Notes: a model not told the origin generated them from the sequence alone. A stretch of 64,000 nucleotides of DNA from Prosapia bicincta (GCA_036971475.1 JBAIZL010000376.1:10348501-10412500); one strand, 5' to 3'. Shown: positions 11,471 to 23,470, counted from the first letter of the stretch. Made by a program: numbers and translations.

Positions 11471-13050
11471 GGCTTAATTTTAGCTGTTTCGAAGCCAAAT
11501 CGGGCCAAGTATTTACACGTTCATACATAATAATTTATTATGTCTAAAACATTTATTCAAATATATTTTTTTTTTTTTTTTGGTACATTAATATACCGTA
11601 TTTTAGTTTTTGGGAATTTTATCTTTTAGGAACTATATTTTTCAGAATCGATTATTTGAATATTAGGCCTAATTCAAGTAATTGCCAAAAAATGGGCCAA
11701 ACCCATTTTTTTCATATTTATATATTACTTAAAAAATGTATTCTACAAAAGAAGAAAGCTAATATTGGACAAAAACTGCGTAACCCCTATTTTGTTTCAT
11801 ATTTATATTAAGAAAAAGAAAAAAGATCTTAAAGGTCGCAAACATGAAAAAGAGATTAACATTTTTTTAATACAAAAATTACTTTAATTAACAAACACAG
11901 ACAAAACTGTATTGATTTAATGTTCCTTGATCAAAAACAACACTGTATTACCATACCACATCGCTCAATAGCTAAGAATTAAATTAAGCTACAAAGTATA
12001 GATAAAGTTTGTTTGGTTAAAAAGGCAAAAAATATCTATCTCTGATTTACGACATTTATCATCAGTTGTCAATAATATATGTAAAAATAAAAATAGGTCT
12101 GGTCCAAGTCTTTGTTACACTATAAACTAATAGTTTTGTCCTTTTTACAATTTAAATGATTGTAATAAAAATGAAATCATTTAATTAACAACAATGAAAA
12201 TGAATAAAACATCTACTCATTTACATTTACATCTACTCATAAACATTTTTCTAATAGGCGTTAGTAACTGTTTTAGTATAAATACAGTATTTATCTATAA
12301 TGTAATTTCTTTAATTATGTTTCTTAACTTTAATATAGTTTACAAGATTTAAACTTAATTAATTTATAGCAGTCTAAATAAATTTATTACTACTACTAAT
12401 TGGCAAATAATAAATTTATTTTTTAATATGTTAATTTAATTTAATAAAACTAATAATAATACAGTAAAACTTTGCGACAATCTTCTCGTTTATCTCGCTC
12501 AGCTTGTTTAATTTCACTCACAAGTTTCCGCTATACGTGAAATGACATCGCACAGTGAAGAAGTGTTATACATCATCGCGAGTTTATCGCCCCGATTGTT
12601 AATAACTTGGAAAAGCACAGTTTTATTGCAAACCCGTACGATCGACTTCTAAATGCATTTTTAGGCAATCACAAAACGATAAGTTGTAACGTTATTTCTA
12701 GTTTATTGACTCAATTCAATTTACTTCACCTCGCATTTTACAGCCTCTACAGCGGCGACCTGCCACAAGTGTTCCACATGCTTTTATGACGTCATATAAT
12801 GACGTTACTGAAATCATGACTAACATTCGCTGCGATACTATTTTTTTACTCTATGTACATTGTTGAATAATTACACAAAACCGAGACGTTTACAATTACT
12901 TCTATTATTTTAAACTCTCTCTATATATAGGCTATCTTGTTCAAAATTTCAATCGTTAATAAGATACCTTTTATCACTAATTACTTGGAATAATTGACTG
13001 TGGTTTAATATTAATAAATCATACATACAAACTCTAACTACAGATATTTT
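11471..13050. other. AT-rich non-coding stretch
   Basis: Very AT-rich, with a poly-T run near 11565-11580. One short open frame at 12607-12789 is unrecognised. At 12463, CAGTAAAACTTTGCGACAAT resembles a pogo-type end, but no matching inverted end was found. Confidence 0.45.
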
Positions 13051-13054
13051 TATT

Positions 13055-13100
13055 CTAGTCTTATGTATATTTTGCTTACAAAGTAGCGATCCTTAGACAC
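13055..13100 (-). ncRNA. Degenerate hammerhead-like PLE end
   Basis: The minus strand reads GTCTAAGGATCGCTACTTTG then TAAGCAAAATATACATAAGAC. It aligns with the better-preserved motif at 42580-42622, and the flanks (ACAAACTCTAAC, ATATTTTTATT) match as well. GAAA has decayed to CAAAA. A GTCT/AGAC closing stem is retained. Confidence 0.5.
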
Positions 13101-13216
13101 ATGACAATACACATTTCCCTTTTATTTTCAACCAAACTACTTGCCTCCTCCCAGAACGCCGCGGCCTCTACGCTTAACAAAGCGAGATCCCAACTCCCTT
13201 CTAGGGTAACAGCAAG

Positions 13217-14095
13217 AAGGCGCATCGTCTTAACTTCTAATAAATAACATTAACATTAACTTCTATATATAAAATTAACGTTAACTTTTAATACATAACT
13301 TCTATACATAACATTAACGTGTAATACATAACATTAACGTGTATTACATAAAATTAATATATAGGCTACATAACATTAACATGAACTTAGGTATAAACAT
13401 AACATTAAGATCAACTTATAATACATAACATTAACAATAACTTCTATACATAACATTAACAATAACATCTATACATAACATTAACAATAACTTCTAATAA
13501 ATAACACTAACCTATATAAACATTAACAACAACTTCTTTATATAAAATTTACATTATCTTCTAATACATAACATTAACAATAACTTCTATACATAACATT
13601 AATAATAACATCTATACATAACATTAATAATAACTTCTAATACATAACATTAACCTATATAAACATTAACAACAACTCCTATATATAAAATTAACGTTAT
13701 CTTCTAATACATAACATTAACAATAACTTCAATATATAAAATTAACATTAACTCCTAATACATAACATTAACCTATAACATTAATAATAACTTCTATACA
13801 CAACATTAACATTAACCTATAACATTAATAATAACTTCTATACACAACACTAACATTAACTTGTAATACATAACATTAACCTATTTAAACATTACCAACA
13901 ACTTCTATATATAAAATTAACATTAACTAATAAAACATAACATTACCTAATACATAACATTAACAATAACTAATAAAACATAATATTACCTAATACATAA
14001 CATTATCAATAACTTCTATACATAACATTAATTTCTAATACATAACAATAATATTAACTTTTATACATAACATTAATTTATACATAGCACTAAAA
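13217..14095. repeat. AT-rich minisatellite, unit about 21-25 bp
   Basis: Dozens of imperfect units of the form CATAACATTAACAATAACTTCTATA, with length variants (TAATACATAACATTAAC, CCTATATAAACATTAAC). There is no open frame. It lies between the PLE fragment at 14150-14585 and the hammerhead-like end at 13055. Confidence 0.9.
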
Positions 14096-14149
14096 GGTAA
14101 ATTAAATTTCTAATAAAGGAAATAGTAAACAGCCCAAAATTCTATACAA

Positions 14150-14585
14150 AAATCATGATTTTACTTCAAAAGTGAATACAAAATAGAATTTGTAATTGGG
14201 TCTCTATCAGCATTTAATAAAATCTTATTTATTTTTACTAATATAGGCTATATACTTTCAAAACTATTCAACAATTTATTCATCTTTTATTTGACATTAT
14301 TAACATCTAAATTATGACGAGTCTCTAACATATGAGCAACAATACTGGACTTATCTAACCTTTCGTATTTTATCTCTCTAAACTTTTCTTATAGTCTGAA
14401 CAAATTAGATTTGATCACAATCATTACATTTCACTTTATAAATCTCTTATTTGTCTAATGTTATAGTTTTATCTTTAGCATGGCGTAATAAATTTTTAAG
14501 GGTGTTATTTACGTTCTTAAAAATTCCTTCCAACACTTTAGTTGAAATATTATCAAAAGGTAAACTAATAAACGACATTTTGTCT
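14150..14585 (-). pseudogene. Penelope-like element fragment, C-terminal region
   Basis: The minus strand from 14583 reads DKMSFISLPF, then NNTLKNLLRHAKDKT, which is the linker that precedes the endonuclease in PLEs. An in-frame stop follows, then EIYKVKCNDCD (the GIY segment with Gly replaced by Glu), another stop, and FVQT in the YIGQT position. After a frameshift, SSIVAHMLETRHNL follows, with a later ESI..PILVKINKILLNAD block typical of the PLE tail. At least three in-frame stops and one frameshift make it a dead copy. It is diverged from the fragment at 1-415, which has a different linker. Nothing of the reverse transcriptase is seen to the right of 14585. Confidence 0.8.
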
Positions 14586-15338
14586 TAACAGATAACGTTG
14601 CATTAACGTCCTTAGAAGCGTTGAATCTACCAGAAGTAACTTGCGAAGGCAGACTGCCAGAATGGAATTGCCATTAAATAAATTACCCCTATGTAGAAGT
14701 CAAGAAGCAGCTGTTAGCAAGGACCACTAGAGCATGATTCTAAGGCTTAATCTGGATCCAAATGTAATAATTAGGAAGCGGTTCTATAGACTCTTAGAAC
14801 AGTTTATCATTTAACAACCGTTGTCTCAATAAGTTGAATTTCTCTGAAAAAGGACTAAACAGCTGTTTGTAAGGAGCTAATACGAGTAAGTTCTACGAAG
14901 ACCAGAATTTCCATTCTAGCAAGTGTAAAACAGTTGAGAGTATCGCGGTGGATAGGCTGAAATTTCTTCCCACCTTTGACATTTACTCCATCTGGCCGAG
15001 ACACAGCAGGAGTAAGCCTACCACTCCCGATGTGAGTACAGTGACCTCGCTCTTTGTGTGAAACTCTGTCGACGGCTGCGGTATAAAAAACAAGTCTTGC
15101 TGGCGCGGCGTGCAATTGTAATTGATAAGCGCAACCTGGTTGGCTCAACTGGTGTTCGCTTGGCGTAGGTCAGGGAGAAACCTTACATGGACAGTCTACG
15201 CTCCCATCTCCCCACCAACCACCTTCTCTCAATCCGTTACGACAGATTCCGTTTGCAAGATTTTGCATTTTAATGAAATTTCGAATCACAAGATTAGTTA
15301 TTTACTTGAAATACTATACATATAAATGTTTAAAAATT
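14586..15338. other. Non-coding stretch
   Basis: A GC-richer section near 14990-15215 carries short open frames on both strands without recognisable motifs. No repeat is recognised. Confidence 0.4.
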
Positions 15339-15953
15339 CTTACTTAGAATTTTCATTGATAATTTTATAGTCTTATTCACACAGAACTGGATTTTTTAGG
15401 TTACATCAGGTGTTACCTGACATCCATATTCTTTCTACAGATTTTAGGTTTATGGTCGAATAAACATAATCAGTTGTTAAAGAAGATAGTCCTTTAAACT
15501 GAGTATAGTTAGAAATGTATGTAGTTACAGCTGTTATGATGTTTAAAACGTATGTACAGTAAAACTTCGATTAATCGTCACTCTTTTAACCGTCGGTTTC
15601 TGTAAACCGTCATCCAATTGACCCGACAGCCAGTACACTGAACCGAATACCGTCGGGCCACGTAACGTTTTATGTTAATTCGTACTACTCGGCTGGTGTT
15701 ACTACTTTTGGAAAAATTAAGGCACTGTATTAAACAACAAGTTTCACACTACTTACAGATGTAATTAGGATGGTTTTTGTATGATAGATAAACGCCGACG
15801 GTAACATGATGTTATTCTAGGAGCTTATTGTCAGTAGTTACGGGCAGTAACTAAAAAAAACTGCAGTAGTTAAATAAAAGAAGATAAAATAAATCTTATT
15901 TTTCAAGACAAAATAAGAATTAAATTTATAACCCCAATATTTTTTTGCTATAT

Positions 15954-15960
<7 letters not shown>

Positions 15961-16021
<61 letters not shown>

Positions 16022-16048
16022 TTTATATATTTTATATATATATATATT
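15961..16048. repeat. (TA)n microsatellite
   Basis: Pure AT dinucleotides at 15961-16012, followed by interrupted TTTTATATAT. It directly precedes a PLE-type end, a pairing also seen at 29.1-29.6 kb. Confidence 0.95.
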
Positions 16049-16059
16049 TCAAATTAAAT

Positions 16060-16130
16060 TTATTTGTTCATTACTTCTGAAGATGGTTACCTTGTAACTG
16101 AAATGTGCACCAGGTGAATAAATAAAGTTA
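16060..16130 (+). ncRNA. Hammerhead-like motif at a PLE end
   Basis: CTGAAGA at 16077-16083, hairpin GTTAC-CTT-GTAAC (16086-16098), GAAA at 16100-16103, then the self-complementary GTGCAC (16105-16110). An outer helix can form between TTTATTTGTTCA upstream and TGAATAAATAAA downstream (11 of 12 pairs). This is the minimal type I hammerhead layout known from PLE termini. Self-cleavage is inferred, not shown. Confidence 0.65.
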
Positions 16131-17257
16131 ATTTGTGGTTATTGGGTTTATTATTTAAAATATTATAACATAGGCCACAGTTGCTCAAGAAAATCATTAT
16201 TGATACACTTAGATAAACTCATCTTTGCTAGGAAGTAAATTATAACGTAAATTCCTTAACAAGTAAATTATTTGATTTTAAAACTTTAACTTGATATGAA
16301 TCTTGGACAGTATTTATTGGACCAGAAGCATTGTTTGAGAGAGAATATATTACACTTTGGTTCTATATACAAAATATTTATAAACTCACAAATCAATCAC
16401 ATGTTACACGTTTACATGTCTTAGTGATAGGCGCCAAAACACTTTTATCGCCAGTCAGCTTATTATGTGGGTAACCGGAACATGAAATTGTGATTTTGTT
16501 GTTTATTGTTTACAAACAACACAAAAAATATTAAAACAGTGTTGCACAGATAAGAAAATATAATTAAATCAAAAACAATGTCGGGCCAATTGGTCGGACA
16601 AAGTTTATTTACGATAGGAAAAAACTATGTATTTTTAAAAATATTATGATAAGAAACGTATATTCATACTTAGATATGATAGGGGAACAAAGAAACATAA
16701 GTACACATTATTTAAAAAAACGGCATAAAATATTTTGGTAATTCTCTATGAAAACGCCGATATTGTGGCCGGCAGCTAAAGTATTAAGGTGCACAGTGAC
16801 GCGCTTGCTTTGTTTGTTAAACTACACGAACTATTTCACCTGTAAGTTTATATTACTGTACATTAGTTTGCTACATTTGTAGCTACTGTGCCGATCTTTT
16901 TATCATGTAATAAATAATTTCGTTTGTTATTACAATCGTGTTTATGATCTTTTCGCTCCTAAATATATTACATTACTGTGAGAGTGATATCTGTCTATAA
17001 TATAATTGATTGAGATTAAGTTTTGGAGAAATAATACAGTGTTTCTGTTATCCGTCTATTGCCTCAACAGTCATGAGTTCGATCCCGACGGTGACGGTTA
17101 ATCGAGATTTTACTGTAAAAGCAAGGCCAGCTAAATTAATTCTAAACAGATTTCGAATAACCGAGGTTAGAGTACAGAATCATTTGACCTGTTTATTTCA
17201 CATTCAATCAGATGTTACACAATGGTAAAAAAGAATTGTACCGACCGATTTAACTTA

Positions 17258-18300
17258 TATTTACAGTTAAATATTGTTCACGATGAGATTGAATTTTTAG
17301 GATACATCAGCTGTTAAACTGACAGGCATATTCTTTCTACCGGACTTTAGGTTACATCAGCTGTTAAACTGACAGGCATATCCTTTCTACCGGACTTTAG
17401 GTTACATCAGCTGTTAAACTGACAGGCATATCCTTTCTACTGGACTTAAGGTTACATCAGCTGTTAAACTGACAGGCATATTCTATCTACCGGACTTAAG
17501 GTTACATCAGCTGTTAAACTGACAGGCATATTCTTTCTACCGGACTTAAGGTTACATCAGCTGTTAAACTGACAGGCATATTCTATCTACCGGACTTTAG
17601 GTTACATCAGCTGTTAAACTGACAGGCATATCCTTTCTACCGGACTTTAGGTTACATCAGCTGTTAAACTGACAGGCATATTCTATCTACCGGACTTAAG
17701 GTTACATCAGCTGTTAAACTGACAGGCATATTCTTTCTACCGGACTTTAGGTTACATCAGCTGTTAAACGGACAGGCATATTCTTTCTACCGGACTTTAG
17801 GTTACATCAGCTGTTAAACTGACAGGCATATTCTTTCTACCGGACTTTAGGTTACATCAGCTGTTAAACTGACAGGCATATTCTTTCTACCGGACTTTAG
17901 GTTACATCAGCTGTTAAACTGACAGGCATATTCTTTCTACCGGACTTTCGGTTACATCAGCTGTTAAACTGACAGGGATATTCTTTCTATCGGACTTTAG
18001 GTTACATCAGCTGTTAAACTGACAGGCATATTCTTTCTACCAGACTTTAGGTTACATCAGCTGTTAAACTGACAGGCATATTCTTTCTACCGGACTTTAG
18101 GTTACATTAACATATTCAGTCAATTTAATTCCTACAATTGGAAATTTTTGTTGTAACAGCTTTATAAAAATTAAAACGTGCCAAAAGCAAACAGCCAAAA
18201 TAACTTTAAAGAGATTTCGAATTACCAAAATTAGAGTTTAAAATCATTTAACCTGTACAGCTGTTTATATTCGGTAAGCAGATAATTAAAGGAGGAAAGA
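17258..18300. repeat. Duplicated segment, copy 2 (empty site, expanded monomer)
   Basis: It begins TGTTCACGATGAGATTGAAT, contains the 50-bp array, then continues TTAACATATTCAGT, GTTGTAACAGCTTTATAAAA and ATTAAAACGTGCCAAAAGCA, and AGATTTCGAATTACC. These match copy 1 block for block except that the 1.56-kb transposon is missing at about 18178. Confidence 0.75.
17299..18106. repeat. Homogeneous satellite-like array, 50-bp unit, about 16 copies
   Basis: The unit GTTACATCAGCTGTTAAACT continues GACAGGCATATTCTTTCTAC and CGGACTTTAG. The period is exactly 50 bp throughout, with only scattered substitutions (TTC/TCC, TTTAG/TTAAG, TTCTA). The homogeneity suggests recent expansion. One diverged monomer lies at 15395-15445. 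Confidence 0.97.
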
Positions 18301-19785
18301 GTTAAAAGGGCATGGCCTTATTAATTATCATAATAATCACGGTTCTACTATAGTAGCAAAATAAATTGGACAAATAAATAAAATTAAAATTTATTTTCCC
18401 ACCCATTATATCTACACTGTTGCTTCAGAGCTTCAGTACAAATGTAGCCAAATCTATAGCAACAAGTAGCTACACAAACAATTAAGATAATACGGAGTCA
18501 TTCACAACCAAAATTGGCAGCTCTGTACATTAGTTATACAGAATTCATAAAATACCTGTGAGTAATTCATATAAATGAAAGAGAAAATATATCAAATAGC
18601 AGTAGAAAATGGATATAAATGAAAAATAATAGACAGGTTTAATATTAGCATAATAAAATGCAAATAAACAACATACTTAATAACCCTTTCGTGACTATAT
18701 TCGCATTCACAGGTTATAAAATAAACAGAATAACAAAATCTATTTCTAAACAGAAATGTTAAAATTGCTTATAACAAATAATAATATTATAAATATAATA
18801 AATAATGACGATAACACAACTAATGTGCATGAGGAAATGGATTTTGTAGTATAGAACTTTATGTACGTCAAACTGAAAGGAAATTGATATATAACATCGT
18901 AATCCCTACATAAAAATCAGATGTACATAAATCAAATATGGTAAGTAGTTCCATACATAAAAAACATAAATATACAAAAATAAAAATTATGAAGACAATA
19001 AGAGAAAAGAGTAATGTTAAAAACTTAATATCTATGAATCACTAGAAGTATAAAATATAATGTTAAAAATAAATTAATGGGTAAGAAAGTGCAAAGGCAA
19101 TCAAACGTACAATACGTTGTATGGCAAAAAAAAGTAATCTAGCTTCCTTTGGTTATTTCCTTCACACTTGACTTGTTTGCTCTCACTTCTACATCGGTTT
19201 TCTATAAACCCCATTAGTATGTACGAAGACTATGGTATATATAGGCTTATAATTTTAAAATACATCGGCAGTCACAAGTACTAGCTTAAGGTTAAATCGT
19301 CATTACACATCTATGGTTAAAATCATTTATAAGGACTGTAAATAAATAAGGACCAGAAGTTTTCACACTTATATAAAATAAACGTTATTGTGCCTTCTAT
19401 ATCTACGTCACACAGCTTAACGGTTCCGTAAAGTGTTTTTAGTAGAAGAGAGAAGACATATTGCGTATTTATATAATAAACTGCACAACAATACTTCAGA
19501 CGGCTAATTCATTGCGACGACATCGACTATCCGTAGATGGCTGCAGGCGACAAGTGTACATCCTTACTTAGCAACTTGTTTCTATTTGTCGGCTTGTTGT
19601 GGGTGGTCAGTTGTGTTTGATCATGTGACAGCTAATCCCTATCTTTGGCGAGCATTCCACTACATCCGTTATACACACAGATAGCTGACAATGCATTTAA
19701 TGTGTAAACGTCTCGGAGAATCGAACGCGACTAAGCAGTCTGCAAACATGATAATTTAATGGACTTCAAAACGTGTTCTCAGATG
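18301..19785. other. AT-rich non-coding stretch
   Basis: No gene, RNA or repeat recognised. Confidence 0.45.
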
Positions 19786-19789
19786 AATG

Positions 19790-20035
19790 TGTCTTCATAA
19801 TAAAGGATTACCAAGACCAAAACCGTCCTTAGAAAGGTTTATTCGCAATAAAAGATCATCAAACAGATCTTAAAAAACAAAACAATTTCAAAAAGATCTT
19901 TAGAAGAATGTACGTTCATAAGCAAATGATTATCAAAAAGGTACTTAGAAGAACAACAAAGAACCTTAAAAGGTCCTCTTCACAACAAAGGACCAATAAA
20001 GAGGTCATCAAAAGTGTATAAAAGCCTAAAACATA
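19790..20035. repeat. Degenerate tandem repeat
   Basis: Repeating blocks of the type AAAGGATTACCAAGACC, AAAAGATCATCAAACAGATC, AAATGATTATCAAAAAGGTA and AAAGGACCAATAAAGAGG, about 55-70 bp apart. Diverged; origin unknown. Confidence 0.45.
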
Positions 20036-20820
20036 TAATATGATAAACTGACATTGTATTGATATTTATATATTATATTAAGAAGAAGATATAATGAGGG
20101 ATTATTGCTACTAAATGTACAGATCAATGTGGGAGACAATTCAATCTACACGATACAATGTCGTGTATATCCGCAGGCGTCCCGCACACTGCCAACAAAT
20201 ACTCCTGCTTACAGTGTATGTAACCTAGGTCAACCAGGCATGCTTTCGTCAGTTTCGATCTGCCTATTTAATTAACTTATTTCAAAAGGTAAAGATTTTA
20301 TTAATTTAAATCAATAACACCGACACAGGTGTAAAACAAACGCTATTTGATACATTTCACTAAATTTCAAACGGACTAGAGTAGGTCTATTTCAAAAAAA
20401 AAATTAAAATTTCCTTCTCACAGCGGAAAGAAGGATATACGAAGTGCAAACACTTGAAATTCTAAAGAAAAAAACAAGATGAGAAAGAAAACCGGCTACT
20501 GCTTGGAAACAGAACTGTAGGCCTGCGCATTGTCTACTACTGACTCAGTTTTTGATATCATATGTTATATTTTTCTTTTTGTAACACTATAAAATGCAAC
20601 AGATTGTCCAATGTACAGAACGGGGGGGGGGGCTAACTGCTGTCCCCAAAAATGTTTCTATTGGACTCTGCATTAAGCTTTTGGTTTGTTTGTTTTTGTT
20701 CTTATTTTAAGTTTCGTGCTAGATTCATTCTACAGTGAATTCGGATCTCTTCATAAATGGCATGCATCCGCCGAAGTACTTACTGGGGCGTACACGCATG
20801 CGCACAGACAGAGAGAATGG
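20036..20820. other. Non-coding stretch with a poly-G run
   Basis: No gene is recognised. There is an 11-nt G run at about 20622-20632. Confidence 0.45.
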
Positions 20821-20826
20821 ATCCGG

Positions 20827-21007
20827 TTATACTTAGATTTAAAGTAGAATAGGAATGGGTCTGTGGCAGGGTAGGGATGCGATGTTGTCAGTTCGAACGC
20901 ATTCACAGTCAACCTTTCAGCGACTGAAATTGCAGAACGAAGCAAGCTACACCACTAGTAAATCACTCCACCACAGTTACGATGTCACTGAGCGACGAAT
21001 AGAACTT
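20827..21007 (+). mobile_element. Family A MITE, right-truncated copy
   Basis: TTATACTTAGATTTAAAGTA through GTTACGATGTCACTGAGCG matches 1331-1512 nearly base for base. The right terminal repeat is missing. Confidence 0.75.
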
Positions 21008-21294
21008 TAAGCAGGTTTATTTATTTTTAGGTTTAAGATGTACAAAATTAATTTTAACTTATTTTTTAAAAATCTATTTGTAAATATTTTACAAGTCCTC
21101 GCAGATTGTCAATCTTTTCTGAGAACTTTGATAAATGTGGTAAAGATGGATTGTAAATGCTCATTAGGGAAGGTTATTTTGTAAATTACGATACTGCTAG
21201 AGCCTTTAGCGGTAGACTAGATGTAAGGCTAGTGGCAGAATGACGTTAAAATCCAAGGAATACTATTTATTAGAATATACTGTGATTGCTTTTA
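21008..21294. other. Short non-coding interval
   Basis: No gene or repeat recognised. Confidence 0.4.
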
Positions 21295-21492
21295 ATAATA
21301 CACAAAAACCTCTTAATCGCAAACTTTTTATTTTACCCTTATGTACATTTCAGTAACCAAGTAACCATCCTCAGAGGGATAACATACAAAGACGTCTTTG
21401 TACGTTATCCCTCTGAGGATGGTTACTTGGTTACTGAAATGTACATAAGGGTAAAATAAAGAATGTTTGTGGTTAAGAGGTTTTTGTGTATT
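21295..21492. repeat. Near-perfect palindrome of two PLE ends (ATGTACAT family)
   Basis: The two arms of about 99 bp meet with no spacer at 21393/21394 (GAC|GTC). On the plus strand the right arm holds CTGAGGA (21413-21419), GAAA (21436-21439) and the 8-nt palindrome ATGTACAT (21439-21446). CCCT upstream can pair with AGGG downstream. The left arm holds the same on the minus strand. The outer ends read TTAAGAGGTTTTTGTGTATT. Confidence 0.85.
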
Positions 21493-22270
21493 TATTATTC
21501 CAAGGAATGTTTAAGATCTATGACGACCTATTCAGAGAATACAGATGTAGTTGTAAAACTAGAATCTGAATGATGTAGAAATAAGGTTGTAGTAACAATG
21601 GTACAATGCACAGTTGAATTGGAGATTTTTATAATGGCACTGGACAACGGGTCCCCTAGTGAGTTAAGTGAAACTTGAGAATCCCGACGGCCTACTGTGA
21701 TACATGTGGCTTTCACAAGAGTTGACTTTATTGTTTGCAATATGTTAATTAAAAATATCGTAATTATGTTTAGATCGTTTTGTGACAGCAAAAAAAAACC
21801 TTTTTCCTTTTAATAGTTATTGTGGGTCAATTTAACATATTTTTTTTAAAAATTCCAACTTTATAAGTTATAGGTTAGGATAACCTTACATTAATGGAAT
21901 CCCTAATCAGTGACTAAAGACTTCAATTTATAATTCCAGTACGGATTATTACGTACGCAAGTAAATTATTCTTAACTTTACACAAGTGAATTACTTTGTA
22001 ACGCCAAAAATAAAGTTCTTCTAACTTTTATGTCACTCGATTAAAGGCCATATATATTTAATACCTATTGCACTTTTAGGTATTTCCAACAAAAAACATA
22101 TTTTAATTATTGATCAAAACCATTTAAGTAGGTTAAACGATTTTAAACTTATTTAGACTTAGTTAAAAACCGACAATCATTAAGTGTAAAAAAAGAATTG
22201 CCTAAAATAGTAAAAGTTTGATTAAAGTATTTATTTGTAAAAATAAACAACACATCTAGTTTCAAAAATA
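21493..22270. other. Non-coding stretch
   Basis: AT-rich. A short minus-strand frame at 21528-21791 is unrecognised. Confidence 0.45.
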
Positions 22271-22277
22271 AAAATAA

Positions 22278-22345
22278 TTTTTTTCTCCCGGCAAAACGTT
22301 TCGAGCGGCCACTGGCTAGGTTACCTTCTTCCCCTCAAAAAAGAT
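22278..22345 (-). ncRNA. Hammerhead-like PLE end (AACGTT family), degenerate
   Basis: The minus strand has GGGGAAGAAGG in the box position, a GCC-AGT-GGC hairpin, GAAA and then palindromic AACGTT (22295-22300). It is followed by TTGCCGGGAG. The CTGANGA box is imperfect. Confidence 0.5.
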
Positions 22346-22870
22346 TTGATAAAATGATTTGTAACATACATAGTAGGCCTAATATGTTAGAAAATGTTAC
22401 TTTATACCTTACTTTTGTTTAGCAAAATAAAATATTTTACTTGTAATCATTATTAAGAGGTCAGGACCTCATCTTGCCTCCCAAATCCCGCAGCTGTCTT
22501 GAACCTCAATGTATTCATACGTTTTCTAAATTTACATAGGAAAATTAACTGAATACCTAGAAAAGTGTTAACAGCACATTATTAGAACATTAGTAACACT
22601 AACTGAGTTATTTAGCAGTGATTAAATTATATATTGTCATTTAAGCTTTATAAAATAATAATTTTGTCCGCAGAAGCTGTGGAACCTCAGAAAGAACATT
22701 TTCAAGCGGAAAATCTATAAAGAACAGACTACTTCAAATAGCGTGAAATTTGTATTCGCCTTCAAATGGGCAAAAACCGGAAATTTCAGCGGATGACGAT
22801 GATTGAACCCTTTCCACTACAGGGAAGTAAATCAAGCGTGCACATAACCACACAAAAAATACCATGAAAT
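22346..22870. other. AT-rich non-coding stretch
   Basis: No gene or repeat recognised. Confidence 0.45.
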
Positions 22871-22879
22871 AGCAATATT

Positions 22880-23025
22880 TTTGTTAGGCCTGCTCGTGGC
22901 CGCGTAATGCAACGGCTTCCCATTGCGTTGCTCGTCTTTAAAACTTGTCTGTATGATGTAACCTTTCTTTTTACCGCTCGGCTACCTAGATTGACCCGGA
23001 CGTGCCTTATCACTCACACCCACCC
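22880..23025 (-). repeat. tRNA-derived SINE-like repeat (inverted partner at 23.38 kb)
   Basis: The minus strand reads AGTGATAAGGCACGTCCGGG (22995-23014), then TAGCCGAGCGGT (22973-22984). The latter matches a tRNA A box (TRGCNNAGYNGG). A clear B box is not seen, so the copy is partial. The same leader and box recur in the opposite orientation at 23381-23420. Confidence 0.55.
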
Positions 23026-23375
23026 CACAGCACTTTCGTTAATGTTCTAGAAACCCTAATAAGTAAATAAACTTTTTTAATATAGTCATAATTTTTTTAT
23101 AATTTCTATCAAATATTTGAAAAATACGTAAAATAAAAGAACACGATATAATTGATTGTTATAAACAACTTGATTGTTAGCGCACATAAGCAGCCTTCAC
23201 CTAGGCCTATATTGTTTGTTTAGTTTCTTAATAAAATTATGTCGCCTCGGTATCGTTCTGCTTATACTTTTACATTCATTTCAAATATTCCGTATAAATT
23301 ATAAAAACTTATGATTAGATTGAGGAAGTTAATTCACTTAGTAGGAATGTTAGTACACGAGTCATAAAATAATTG
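23026..23375. other. AT-rich interval between the inverted SINE-like copies
   Basis: No gene or repeat recognised. Confidence 0.4.
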
Positions 23376-23377
23376 CT

Positions 23378-23470
23378 GCGAGTGATAAGGCACGTCTGGG
23401 TCCCCAAATAGCTGAGCAGTCACAGGACAGGTTGTATCATATAGACTATAACGCCAGGCTGTATTCTGTG
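23378..23470 (+). repeat. tRNA-derived SINE-like repeat, second copy
   Basis: AGTGATAAGGCACGTCTGGG (23381-23400), then TAGCTGAGCAGT (23409-23420), an A-box-like sequence. It matches the minus-strand copy at 22880-23025. Confidence 0.5.

Larger units (their letters stand above)
15557..17115. mobile_element. pogo/Tigger-like DNA transposon, non-coding, 1559 bp
   Basis: The left end CAGTAAAACTTCGATTAATC and the inverted right end, which reads CAGTAAAATCTCGATTAACC, form terminal inverted repeats of about 25-30 bp, flanked by TA on both sides (15555-15556 and 17116-17117). The CAGT start, the C/TTCGATTAA(T/C)CG body and the TA duplication are typical of the pogo/Tigger branch of Tc1/mariner. The interior contains a long (TA)n tract, a hammerhead-like PLE end at 16060-16130 and no transposase frame, so it is non-autonomous and nested. 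The paralogous empty site near 18178 supports the boundaries. Confidence 0.8.
15340..17290. repeat. Duplicated segment, copy 1 (one 50-bp monomer, transposon-filled)
   Basis: Copy 1 starts with TATTCACACAGAACTGGATT, a single diverged 50-bp monomer (about 15395-15445), then AAACATAATCAGT and GTTACAGCTGTTATGATG. It is interrupted by the Tigger-like element at 15557-17115 and resumes with AAAGCAAGGCCAGC and AGATTTCGAATAACCGAGG. Copy 2 at 17258-18300 has the same blocks in the same order without the transposon. Confidence 0.75.

Noticed and set aside
12455..12490. CAGTAAAACTTTGCGACAAT as a Tigger-like end
   Set aside because: No inverted partner with a TA border was found downstream or upstream.
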